Assembly (NCBI GenBank): GCA_003485955.1
Contig: DNHH01000115.1
Location: 6,412 to 13,921, forward strand
Source: Opitutia bacterium
GTDB lineage: Bacteria > Verrucomicrobiota > Verrucomicrobiia > Opitutales > UBA953
Length of the DNA stretch: 7,510 nucleotides
Reading direction: 5' to 3'
Below the pieces are notes generated by a model that was not told where the DNA came from, did not search any database, and saw only the letters and a list, made by a program, of their open reading frames with translations. The translations under genes were made by a program, and so were the position numbers. How positions within the stretch are numbered: the first letter of the stretch is position 1; every line of letters begins with the position of its first letter. Of this stretch, positions 1-7,439 are shown piece after piece.

Positions 1-121
1 GATATGGTCTAAATATTGCCTAGGCGTTATAGCTCATAGCCGGGACGGAAATTTTAATGGGCGGATGGAAGCGCATAACTGTGCGCTTGAGACTCAGCGT
101 CCGAACGTTTACATTTAAATC
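1..121. other. non-coding leader upstream of the secreted-protein gene
   Basis: These 121 bases hold no convincing gene. They contain an 8-bp palindrome GCCTAGGC at 18-25, a 7-bp hairpin at 69-88 and an AT-rich palindrome ATTTAAAT at 113-120 just before the ATG at 122. I found no -35/-10 pair close to consensus and no Shine-Dalgarno sequence before the start codon. The upstream gene, if any, lies outside the window. A short frame opening at the ATG at 57 runs only to a stop inside the next gene and has no supporting features. Confidence 0.55.
69..88. repeat. perfect inverted repeat (7-bp stem, 6-base loop)
   Basis: AAGCGCA at 69-75 is followed by the loop TAACTG and then by its exact complement TGCGCTT at 82-88. 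The stem has four G:C pairs. No run of T follows on the + strand (the next bases are GAGACTC), so it is not a classical intrinsic terminator. It lies 33 bases before the start codon at 122. It could be a structure in the 5' leader, a dyad operator, or a weak terminator of an unseen upstream gene. The sequence does not decide between these. Confidence 0.5.
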
Positions 122-1078
122 ATGTCTGCACGTGCATTTCTCCTTTTGGTGATCTGGCTTTCAGTCATATCGGTGCCTGCTCGCGACAGTCTCTTTGGTC
201 GGAAAGCTAACAAGAGAGATTTTACACAAGCGGATACATCATCAGATTCTTCGTCGACGGCCGAAAAGTCTAACAACTCAGATACAACTAAGTCCGAAGA
301 TCCATTTACGGATAAGCCAACTAAAGAAAGATCAAACTCCCGGGCTGAAAAGTCGCATGCGGATGATGTAGGTGTTATGATTCAGCCTATTCTCATGGAC
401 GAAGGGTGGATGATTAAGGATAAGATGGATTTTCAATTATCCCGTATCGATAAGCCGCTTGCTAAAGAAACTTCTGCATTTTTCCGTGATGCTTGGTCTG
501 CCTTCCGTGCGCAGAATCAGATTGTCATAGCCGGTGAATCCAAGCGCTTTACGCGGGTACAAGTAGTCACTCATGAACTAAAGGCGAAACTGCTTCAAGA
601 TCTCGGTGATGCCCGTTGGTTGGTTGATGCAGAATGGAATAATCCAGGCCCCATGACTTGGTGTCCTGTGGGCACAAATATCGACAAAGCCATTTTGGTT
701 TTGGATGAAGGTCAGGGCGCCGTCGGTGAGACCTTAGTCCTCACGGTTGCTCATTTAGGCCTCGTTCAGGCTCGATTTGACGCCAAGGTGGCTCCTGCTA
801 ATGGTCGCCGTATCACCATTCGAAGACATGCTTTTGCAGCTTCGATGCCCTTGCAGGACGATGAGGCAACCCGGGAGCTTTTCCAAAAGTCAGTGGCTGC
901 GGGCAACGCTGCTGTCGAAGCCGTCGTTTTAACAAATCGCGACTGCAAGACGTGCGGTGGGCTTGGTTATGTCCGCCGCTCCGTACCAGGTAAAATCCAA
1001 GACGCACGTGACCCATGCCCAGACAAGTGTGACCGTGGTAACGTGACCGTCCCAGTCTTGTTGACCTTTAAGCCGTAA
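122..1078 (+). CDS. secreted protein of unknown function with C-terminal DnaJ-like CxxCxGxG motif
   Basis: I do not recognise the family. The 318-residue product starts with a Sec-type signal peptide: a hydrophobic core at about residues 5-18 and a likely cleavage after VPA at 18-20. There is no twin arginine and no lipobox. Residues 36-80 are a low-complexity Ser/Thr/Asp/Lys linker. Residues 85-270 look like a folded, mixed alpha/beta region with one cysteine (181). The C terminus has CKTCGGLG (Cys275, Cys278), an exact match to the CxxCxGxG unit of DnaJ cysteine-rich domains. Cys299 and Cys303 follow, so four cysteines could bind one zinc or form disulfides outside the cytoplasm. DnaJ itself has four CxxCxGxG units plus a J domain, both missing here, so this is not DnaJ. 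The ATG at 122 is chosen because the signal peptide begins right there. Its stop is one base from the convergent tatC stop. Confidence 0.8.
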   Translation: MSARAFLLLVIWLSVISVPARDSLFGRKANKRDFTQADTSSDSSSTAEKSNNSDTTKSEDPFTDKPTKERSNSRAEKSHADDVGVMIQPILMDEGWMIKDKMDFQLSRIDKPLAKETSAFFRDAWSAFRAQNQIVIAGESKRFTRVQVVTHELKAKLLQDLGDARWLVDAEWNNPGPMTWCPVGTNIDKAILVLDEGQGAVGETLVLTVAHLGLVQARFDAKVAPANGRRITIRRHAFAASMPLQDDEATRELFQKSVAAGNAAVEAVVLTNRDCKTCGGLGYVRRSVPGKIQDARDPCPDKCDRGNVTVPVLLTFKP

Positions 1079-1079
1079 T

Positions 1080-1949
1080 TTAGTCTCGGTGTGATTCTGG
1101 CGAAGAGGGCACGTCAATCGCTTCGTCTTCGTCAGGAAGATCTTCTTCTTCCGGATTCGGCTTGTCACCCCGTGCGATGCGCTTCCGTCGTACAATCCAT
1201 CGGCCAATAAACACTGCAATCAGGTAGAGGACAAAGAGTACACCTGAAAGAATGCCGAGGGTAACGGGATCGCCAATCGGGGTGACGATAGCTGAGAGTG
1301 CGACAATTCCAAAAAGCATCCCCCGCCACGATTTGAGCAAGGTCATGGGACGCACTAACTCGAGCCACATCAATATAATCAGTACGAGTGGGAACTGAAG
1401 GGCGACGCCTGTCAGCAGCGACATCATAACGACAAAGCTGTAATAGTCCGAGGCTTGCCAATCCGTGACCATGCCCATGTTTTGCGCAAAGCTGTGCCAC
1501 ACCACAATCGACATGGGGGTGAGGATTGTGAACGCCATAACGGCCCCGCACACAAAGAGTACAAGCGCGCCAACGCAGAATGGAATTAAGCCGCGTTTTT
1601 CGCGAGGCGTCAGGGCGGGGCCAACAAAGCGTGCAACCTCGTAGACAATAAATGGTGATGCGATGGCTAGTCCGGCAGCGAAGGCGGAGTACAGTAAGAC
1701 CGACCAAACGCCCATGAAGGTGAATTCACGGAGCTGGGGAAAGTTTGCCATACTCACATCCATCTCTTTGGCCCACTCCAACGGAAACTGAAGAAATACA
1801 GGAATCTCTTTATAAAAATAAAGGGCAGCTACGACCCCGAGCATAAACACGCCAATCACGCGCAAGAGCGAGACCCGTAAGTCGTCGACATGCTCCAAGA
1901 AGGTCATTTCAGACTTTGAGCGTTTGCGGCGTAAGAAGGTGGAAAGCAT
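1080..1949 (-). CDS. tatC: Sec-independent (twin-arginine) protein translocase subunit TatC
   Basis: TatC is the multispanning inner-membrane subunit that recognises twin-arginine signal peptides and recruits TatA to export folded proteins. The 289-residue product has the TatC layout: N-terminal FLEHVDDLR at 17-25 (family FLEHLxELR) and about six hydrophobic segments near 30-46, 80-109, 121-151, 170-198, 210-225 and 229-250. The conserved SPFIVYE...GPALTPREKR block is at 98-119. By my alignment with E. coli TatC, Phe108 and Glu117 match Phe94 and Glu103, and Gln185 sits where E. coli has Glu170, a position known as Glu or Gln in the family. SAIVTPIGDP at 219-228 is the usual TP-containing loop. 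Residues 260-289 are an acidic cytoplasmic tail. The ATG at 1949 lies two bases after the SNF2 stop codon, which suggests translational coupling. No tatA/tatB is in view, so they are presumably elsewhere in the genome. Confidence 0.95.
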   Translation of the reverse strand: MLSTFLRRKRSKSEMTFLEHVDDLRVSLLRVIGVFMLGVVAALYFYKEIPVFLQFPLEWAKEMDVSMANFPQLREFTFMGVWSVLLYSAFAAGLAIASPFIVYEVARFVGPALTPREKRGLIPFCVGALVLFVCGAVMAFTILTPMSIVVWHSFAQNMGMVTDWQASDYYSFVVMMSLLTGVALQFPLVLIILMWLELVRPMTLLKSWRGMLFGIVALSAIVTPIGDPVTLGILSGVLFVLYLIAVFIGRWIVRRKRIARGDKPNPEEEDLPDEDEAIDVPSSPESHRD

Positions 1950-1951
1950 GG

Positions 1952-4843
1952 TTAGTCGTTGAGCAGCGCTTTAATGTCAGCGAGTGAGATGCTTGAGGAA
2001 GCTGAATCAGACTCCGTTAAGAGCTTACGAAGCATTTCCGATTTCGTGCGCTGTAATTCCATCACACGCTCTTCAATAGTGCCTGCAGCAATAAGTTTAA
2101 TACTCGTGACAGTACGCGTTTGCCCGATGCGGTGAGCACGGTCAGTTGCCTGGGCCTCAGCGGCAGGATTCCACCATGGGTCGTAGTGCACAACAGTGTC
2201 AGCCCCAGTGAGGTTTAAACCCGTGCCGCCGGCTTTCAGTGACATGAGTAGGACGGGGATGGTGGGGGTGTTATTAAAGGTATCGCAGACCTTCTGGCGG
2301 TCCCGGGTGGAGCCATCTAGGTAGCCGTACGGGATGTCGCGTTCATCCAGGGCATCACGGATAATTTTGAGTGCCGAGACAAAGGTCGAGAAGAGCAGGA
2401 TGCGATGACCCGCATCTTTGGATTCTTCGAGTAGTTCGAGGAATGCCTGTAGCTTGGCTGAATCTGTTTCGGCTAATTTTGGATCAAGGATACGTGGATC
2501 GGCACAAACTTGGCGGAGGCGTAGGAGTTGATTAAAGGCTGCCATCCGCACACTCGCTTCACTCGCTCCTCCCATTTCCATCTCAAATATAGCATTACGG
2601 GTTGATTCCTGAATGTGCTTGTAGAGGTCAGCCTGTTTCTCTTCGAGGTCGCAGTAGAGGATTTGTTCAATCTTCGGCGGAAGCTCGGGTGCCACGGCAA
2701 CCTTCGATCGACGTAAAATATACGGCGCGGCCATTGCGAGGAGGCGCTCGTCATGCCACTTACTTTCTTCGAGGCCGCGGTCTTGAGGTTTAGGCAAGTA
2801 TCCAGGCATCAAGAATCCAAAGATTGAGCGTAAATCTTCTAAAGAGTTTTCGATAGGCGTGCCGGTGAGAATGAAGCGACCTTTGGCGTGGAGTTGCTTA
2901 ACGGCTTTGGCACTCTGAGCTCTAGCGTTTTTAATATTTTGCCCCTCATCGCAAACAGCCACGCCCCAGTGAATGAGGGAGAATGCTCCAATATCGCGCG
3001 CAAGTGTGCCGTAAGAGGTAATGATGAGGTCATGGCTCTTAATGACTTCAATATTGGTCTCGCGGGATTGTCCGTGGTGGGCGAGTACTCGTAATGAAGG
3101 GGTGAAGCGTCGAGCCTCCCGGCGCCAGTTTTCTACCAACGACGCTGGGCAAACCACGAGACAGGGACCATCTTCATGTTTCTCGGTACGCACAGCCTCA
3201 AGGAAGGCTAGGGCTTGGACAGTTTTTCCGAGACCCATTTCGTCAGCCAATAGGCCACCGAGGGCATTATGGTAAAGGTGCCAAAGCCAAGCGACGCCGA
3301 CTTGTTGGTAAAGTCGGAGCATTTTGGTTAACTCTGGTCGTATCGGTGCGGGCTGGAGGCGGGAAAGATTACGGATTGCTGATGAGCGTTTCGTCCAGGT
3401 TTCGGGAGGGGCGAAGGCTGCTTGGATTTCTTCGGCAATGGCATCGGCACTTGCGAGGTCCGCGTAGCCGACCTTTAGATTTAATTCTAAATCAACTTTT
3501 TCGCGATTCGCATGCTTAGCGTCGCCAAGGATGCGGCCTTGGGCTCGCTTGATTGAATCAAGAAGCTCGGGCGAAATGAGGCGAGGGCCGTGTGGCGAGT
3601 AGAAGAACATGCGTCCACCTGCGAGCGCTTCTTGAATGGTCCGGGGCGAGGCGCCTTCAGGGTCGATACCAATGGCGAACCGGTATCCATCGCTCTCTTC
3701 AGTCGCGTCGCACTTTGCACGTGCGAAGTCGACATTGCGTAAAGAGTGAGCGAGGTTGTGGGTGAAATAAGCGTTTTGTTGATCACGCAACATCGCCCAG
3801 TTACGCGAGAAGAAGTTCAGTACATTAAGGGTTCCGCGTAATCGCCATTCGCGCGAAACTGTATCTAGCATGAATCCGCTGCGTTGTAAGACTTCGCGTA
3901 AATCTGCAGTCGGCCCGTTAGCTTGCTGGGGTAGGCGTACGCACAGCCATTTAACAGACCCATCAATCCAGGGGCGACGGTCATCGCCGCGATCTTCTGA
4001 GCGCTGCGTCGAACCCTCGTCTTCATCATCCCCGTCGTCGATAGCGTTGGCCGCATTCGCATCGTCGAGGAATTCCGAGACGCCTTCCAAGGTATCGCCG
4101 TCCCACTTCAGAGGTGTTTCGGGCTGATTTGCCATGCGGAAAATCGTCAGTCCTTTCCCGATGGCGAGGAGTTGACGGAGGTGACGGCGCGTCAGTGGAA
4201 GAAGTCCTTGAAGCTTACCCCCGCACAGATTTTCGAGAATAGCCAAGAAGATGGTCGTCTCGGTGTCGATATTCCAAGCCTTACCCCGGTCGAGGTTCTC
4301 AGGGGCAACCGGCTTCTCGTCTACGCGGAGTTCAAGTCGGGCGATGATTTGGTCACGCGTTGCAGCGCTGGCGATATTAGGAGGAACGATAAAGCGAACC
4401 TCGATTGGTGTTCCGCGTACTTGTGAAAGTGTCAGTGATTTAAGTTTAGGAAGGTTGGCTTCGGCTACGGGTGTGGCTACTTTTGCCTCAGGCTCTTTTT
4501 TGCTAGCTTTGGTTGCGAGAACTGGCTGGGCTAGCGGCTTCATGGTGCCAGCTTGAATGGCATTTTGAATGTAAGCAGCGACTGCGTGCACGCAGAGTTT
4601 TCGGCGCCGCGCAACATCGCAGGCACAACCATTTTTAAGGAAGGTGGTTGATTGAAGATCGATTTCCGTATCACGCGTACCGTTGCCATCGTCCACGGTG
4701 GCGACCGCTAAGGGGTACTTCCAGGAAGCGCGTGTGACTTTGCCCTTTTGGACGAGTTCTTTAGCGGTACGCACAGTCACGCCGCCAGCGAGCTCGATGA
4801 GCTCATCCTCGGTTAACGTGGGTAAGGGTCGACTGGATGCCAT
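1952..4843 (-). CDS. SNF2-family DEAD/DEAH-like helicase/ATPase with N-terminal SWIM zinc finger
   Basis: This is a bacterial SNF2-type ATP-dependent translocase, probably acting on DNA or on protein-nucleic-acid complexes; the target is unknown. Numbering is from the ATG at 4843 (963 residues). A SWIM finger CxC-x8-CxH lies at Cys73, Cys75, Cys84 and His86. A poorly conserved bacterial SNF2 N-terminal region follows, interrupted by an acidic linker at 258-288. The helicase core starts near 505: Walker A DEMGLGKT 534-541, motif II DEGQ 632-635, LTGTPIEN 659-666, LKAGGTGLNL 869-878, and motif VI QATDRAHRIGQ 898-908. All core motifs are intact, so it should be an active ATPase. The frame stays open upstream to a GTG at 4879, which would add 12 Pro-rich residues. 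I prefer the ATG, but neither start has a ribosome binding site. It lies between the dapF-like gene (74 bases upstream) and tatC, and is probably in one operon with both. Confidence 0.93.
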   Translation of the reverse strand: MASSRPLPTLTEDELIELAGGVTVRTAKELVQKGKVTRASWKYPLAVATVDDGNGTRDTEIDLQSTTFLKNGCACDVARRRKLCVHAVAAYIQNAIQAGTMKPLAQPVLATKASKKEPEAKVATPVAEANLPKLKSLTLSQVRGTPIEVRFIVPPNIASAATRDQIIARLELRVDEKPVAPENLDRGKAWNIDTETTIFLAILENLCGGKLQGLLPLTRRHLRQLLAIGKGLTIFRMANQPETPLKWDGDTLEGVSEFLDDANAANAIDDGDDEDEGSTQRSEDRGDDRRPWIDGSVKWLCVRLPQQANGPTADLREVLQRSGFMLDTVSREWRLRGTLNVLNFFSRNWAMLRDQQNAYFTHNLAHSLRNVDFARAKCDATEESDGYRFAIGIDPEGASPRTIQEALAGGRMFFYSPHGPRLISPELLDSIKRAQGRILGDAKHANREKVDLELNLKVGYADLASADAIAEEIQAAFAPPETWTKRSSAIRNLSRLQPAPIRPELTKMLRLYQQVGVAWLWHLYHNALGGLLADEMGLGKTVQALAFLEAVRTEKHEDGPCLVVCPASLVENWRREARRFTPSLRVLAHHGQSRETNIEVIKSHDLIITSYGTLARDIGAFSLIHWGVAVCDEGQNIKNARAQSAKAVKQLHAKGRFILTGTPIENSLEDLRSIFGFLMPGYLPKPQDRGLEESKWHDERLLAMAAPYILRRSKVAVAPELPPKIEQILYCDLEEKQADLYKHIQESTRNAIFEMEMGGASEASVRMAAFNQLLRLRQVCADPRILDPKLAETDSAKLQAFLELLEESKDAGHRILLFSTFVSALKIIRDALDERDIPYGYLDGSTRDRQKVCDTFNNTPTIPVLLMSLKAGGTGLNLTGADTVVHYDPWWNPAAEAQATDRAHRIGQTRTVTSIKLIAAGTIEERVMELQRTKSEMLRKLLTESDSASSSISLADIKALLND

Positions 4844-4917
4844 ATGGCAGGGCGGGGCGGGTGTCTTTGGTGACACCACGCAATTGTGGGCTAAATTGGG
4901 AAAAACGAACGCCCCTC

Positions 4918-5772
4918 TTAGAGAGCGACGTCCTGTGTCAGAACCCCGGGGAGCATCGTGAAGGTGCCTACGGGGGTGGTCGGACCAGTCATTACGATGC
5001 TATAGTCATCCCCAATGCCAATCTCAATTTTACCCCCCGGCATAAGTACAGTTACGTCCCTGTCTATAAGGCCTAGACGGCGAGCCACGGCCGCAGAAGC
5101 CGAGGAACTAGAGCCTGAGGCGAGGGTATAGCCTGCGCCCCGTTCCCAGATTTCAATTCGGATAGTCGACCGGTCGATAATCTGGAGGAATTGAACGTTG
5201 GTCCGGTTGGGGAAGGATGAATGGGTTTCGAGGTGAGGCCCGTAAGTCTTGGCAAGTTCAGCGGTCGCCTCGCTAACGAGGATAACGCAATGAGGATTTC
5301 CAACATTAGCCGCACAGAAGCCAAAGCTTCGACCGTTGGCTTCGATGCGCTCATCAATGACCTGGCGACTCGGACCTGTCATCGGGATGTCGGTCGAGGT
5401 AAATGAAACCTTACCCATTTCTACACGAATGCGTTCGCCGCCTTGGCGAACTTCACAACGAACCATGCCACCCATCGTGTGTACATTAAAGGGTTTCCCT
5501 TCGGTGACGCGACTGGTCTCCAAGAGGTGGCGACAGAAAATACGAATGCCGTTGCCTGATTTTTCTGCTTCAGATCCGTCGGGGTTAAAAATTCTTAAGC
5601 CAAATGCGCCATCGGTGCGCTGAATGGGTCCGTAAAGCAGTCCATCTGAACCTAAGCCGTAATTGCGGTGGCAAACTTTTTGGATGGCACGTTTGTCGAA
5701 GAGGGCAGGGCATGCGGAAGGCTCTAAAACGAGGTAATCGTTTCCGAGAGCGTGGTACTTGTCGAAGCGCAT
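4918..5772 (-). CDS. dapF: diaminopimelate epimerase-family protein (DapF-like) with both catalytic Cys replaced by Ser
   Basis: DapF interconverts LL- and meso-diaminopimelate in lysine and peptidoglycan synthesis in the cytoplasm, using two cysteines as acid and base. The 284-residue length fits the family. Family landmarks are HALGNDYLV 7-15, GSDGLL 41-46, NPDGSEAEKSGNG 63-75, NVGNPHCV 156-163, FPNRTNV 187-193, WERGAGYTLASGSSS 209-223 and MPGGK 244-248. The expected cysteines sit in the CGNG and ACGTG motifs; here they are Ser72 (codon at 5557-5559) and Ser219 (codon at 5116-5118). Both codons are TCA, two changes from either Cys codon, so a simple read error is unlikely. The nearest cysteine to the first site is Cys80; none is near the second. 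It may be a serine-bearing DapF subfamily, an epimerase of other specificity, or inactive. The symbol is by homology only. It is the first gene of the minus-strand cluster and starts at an ATG without a Shine-Dalgarno sequence. Confidence 0.85.
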   Translation of the reverse strand: MRFDKYHALGNDYLVLEPSACPALFDKRAIQKVCHRNYGLGSDGLLYGPIQRTDGAFGLRIFNPDGSEAEKSGNGIRIFCRHLLETSRVTEGKPFNVHTMGGMVRCEVRQGGERIRVEMGKVSFTSTDIPMTGPSRQVIDERIEANGRSFGFCAANVGNPHCVILVSEATAELAKTYGPHLETHSSFPNRTNVQFLQIIDRSTIRIEIWERGAGYTLASGSSSSASAAVARRLGLIDRDVTVLMPGGKIEIGIGDDYSIVMTGPTTPVGTFTMLPGVLTQDVAL

Positions 5773-5861
5773 GGAGGCTAGAAAGTGAGGGCTAGTCTCT
5801 ATCTTGCAAGCGTGGTCGACCTTGAACTTTCAGAGTTTAGGGCTAAGTTGGTACCTACCTA
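5773..5861. promoter_or_regulatory. divergent intergenic region between dapF-like gene and sulfatase
   Basis: These 89 bases must contain or adjoin the start signals for two divergent genes, so promoters on both strands are expected by position. The best + strand candidate is TTGAAC at 5822-5827 with TAAGTT at 5844-5849 (16-base spacer), a poor match at -10. The minus-strand reading gives only similarly weak pairs. No ribosome binding site precedes either ATG: on the minus strand the bases before the start read TAGCCTCC, and on the + strand GGTACCTACCTA. No strong dyad or terminator is visible. Confidence 0.45.
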
Positions 5862-7400
5862 ATGCGTTTCCTCACGTATTTCATCATTCCCTTGGCGGTA
5901 TTAGCCGCCGAGGTTACACCTCCGAATATTATCCTAATCTATGCGGACGATATCGGCTGGGGTGATCTTGGTTGTTATGGGGCGAAAGTCATACCAACCC
6001 CCCATGTTGATCGCTTAGCTGCTGAGGGTACACGTTATGTCTCAGGTTACTGTACTTCTGCGAGCTGTACGCCTTCACGGTATGGTATGCTCACGGGCGA
6101 ATACCCTTGGCGGCGTAAGGGTACCGGCATTTTGCCAGGCGATGCTGCACTCATCATACCTCGCTCGCGCCCGACCGTCGCGACGGCACTGAAAGGTGCC
6201 GGCTACACAACAGGCGTCATTGGTAAATGGCACCTCGGTCTGGGTGAGCTTGAGGTGAATTGGAATCGTCCGATTAAACCAAGCCCTCGCGAAGTGGGTT
6301 TTGATTACAGTTTTATCATGGCAGCGACAGGGGACCGCGTCCCATGTGTCTTTGTTGAAAATGGCTCAGTCGTTGGCCTTGACCCTAAAGACCCCATTGA
6401 AGTCAGTTACAAACGTCCATTCCCCGGCGACCCTGATCTTAAGTCGGGTGAAGTCCGTGCAGCCCTCGCCATGGATTGGTCGCACGGACATAATATGGCT
6501 CTCGTTAATAAAGTCGGTCGCATTGGTTGGATGCGCGGCGGTGCCTCGGCGATTTGGGATGACACGACAATGGGTGATGCCTTTGCGACGAAAGCTTGTG
6601 AGTTTATCGCGCGGAATAAATCCAAGCCGTTCTTTCTTTACTACGCTTCACATGAAAATCACGTGCCACGAATTATCCATCCGCGTTTCGCAGGAAAGAC
6701 GCCGCTCGGTCCGCGTGGAGATGCCGTCGTTTCCTTTGATGACCAAGTCGGTCGAATTCTCGCCGAACTTGAACGTCAAGGCCTGACAGGTAATACGCTG
6801 GTCATTCTGACTTCAGACAACGGTCCTGTGCTTGATGACGGTTATAAAGATCGGGCAGTAGAACTTAATCGCGAGGCAGGTCATACGCCTGCAGGACCCT
6901 TCCGTGGTGGTAAGTACAGTGTATACCAAGGCGGCACACGTGTACCCTTTCTTGTTCGCTGGCCCGGACATGCGCCCGTAGGCAAGGTGAGCGAAGCCCT
7001 TATCTCCCAAGTTGATTTTGCTGCATCCTTTACACGGATTGCTGGTGGAGATCCTGCACCCTTTGTTGCCCTTGATAGTATCGATGTGTCGGCTGCCTTA
7101 TTGGGTTCGGTTATTTCTACCCGAGATCATGTGGTGTCGCAGGCTATGGGTTTAGTACTTTCCATTCGAGAGGGTGATTGGTCATTCGTTCCTGGTCATG
7201 GTCGCAAAATTACAAAAGTTCGTAATCAGGCTGAAGGTGATGGCAGTGAAGACGTATCAGGCGATCAGCTTTACAATTTAGCGAAAGACCCTGGACAGGA
7301 AACGAACGTTATTACCGCCAACCCTGCTATTGCCGCACGGTTAAAAGACCGCCTCGAGACCATTAAGGCTAAAGGGATTGAACAACCCTTGCCCCGTTAA
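5862..7400 (+). CDS. secreted formylglycine-dependent sulfatase (family S1-type arylsulfatase)
   Basis: Sulfatases of this type hydrolyse sulfate esters, often on algal or host polysaccharides in PVC bacteria. The 512-residue product has a Sec signal peptide (hydrophobic residues 3-15, likely cleavage after Ala15 or Ala16), so it acts in the periplasm or outside. There is no twin-arginine motif. Calcium-binding Asp29-Asp30 lie in LIYADDIGWGD. The CxPSR signature is Cys69-Thr-Pro-Ser-Arg73, where Cys69 should become formylglycine. Further sites are GKWHLG 121-126 (Lys122, His124), SHENH 263-267, TSDNG 317-321 (Asp319, Asn320) and RGGKYSVYQGGTRVP 348-362 (Lys351). The C-terminal sulfatase subdomain ends with the usual LYNLAKDPGQETN at 470-482. 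All catalytic residues I can place are present. Substrate and S1 subfamily cannot be assigned by eye. The sulfatase-maturating enzyme is not in the window. A second secreted-protein gene seems to start 39 bases downstream, which hints at a catabolic cluster. Confidence 0.93.
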   Translation: MRFLTYFIIPLAVLAAEVTPPNIILIYADDIGWGDLGCYGAKVIPTPHVDRLAAEGTRYVSGYCTSASCTPSRYGMLTGEYPWRRKGTGILPGDAALIIPRSRPTVATALKGAGYTTGVIGKWHLGLGELEVNWNRPIKPSPREVGFDYSFIMAATGDRVPCVFVENGSVVGLDPKDPIEVSYKRPFPGDPDLKSGEVRAALAMDWSHGHNMALVNKVGRIGWMRGGASAIWDDTTMGDAFATKACEFIARNKSKPFFLYYASHENHVPRIIHPRFAGKTPLGPRGDAVVSFDDQVGRILAELERQGLTGNTLVILTSDNGPVLDDGYKDRAVELNREAGHTPAGPFRGGKYSVYQGGTRVPFLVRWPGHAPVGKVSEALISQVDFAASFTRIAGGDPAPFVALDSIDVSAALLGSVISTRDHVVSQAMGLVLSIREGDWSFVPGHGRKITKVRNQAEGDGSEDVSGDQLYNLAKDPGQETNVITANPAIAARLKDRLETIKAKGIEQPLPR

Positions 7401-7439
7401 GCCGAAACTTCGACCGTCCACAGGGGTTTAACTTATAGA

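Noticed and set aside
1..25. Adapter sequence at the 5' end, matching that at the 3' end
   Set aside because: The first bases do not resemble either Illumina adapter orientation; only the 3' end is contaminated.
122..1078. Secreted protein as a DnaJ chaperone
   Set aside because: Only one CxxCxGxG unit is present, there is no J domain or HPD motif, and the protein has a signal peptide.
1135..1152. GGAAGA/TCTTCC inverted repeat near the tatC 3' end, as a possible terminator
   Set aside because: It falls inside the codons for the acidic, Glu-rich tatC tail and is explained by repeated GAA/GAG codons; no G:C-rich stem with a T run is present.
1165..1707. 180-codon minus-strand frame within tatC
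   Set aside because: It overlaps tatC on the same strand in another frame; tatC has the family motifs and membrane segments, while this frame is Cys/His/Arg-rich with no coherent pattern.
4172..4556. Overlapping + strand open frames of 84-101 codons opposite the SNF2 gene
   Set aside because: They lie antisense inside a gene with clear SNF2 and SWIM motifs, have no recognisable domains and change frame relative to each other; they are shadows of the real gene.
5862..5909. Sulfatase as a substrate of the neighbouring TatC
   Set aside because: The leader MRFLTYFIIPLAVLAAEV has a single arginine and no twin-arginine motif; it is a Sec-type signal peptide.
6301..6786. 161-codon + strand frame inside the sulfatase
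   Set aside because: It is out of frame with a sulfatase that has all its catalytic motifs; the alternative translation has no recognisable features.
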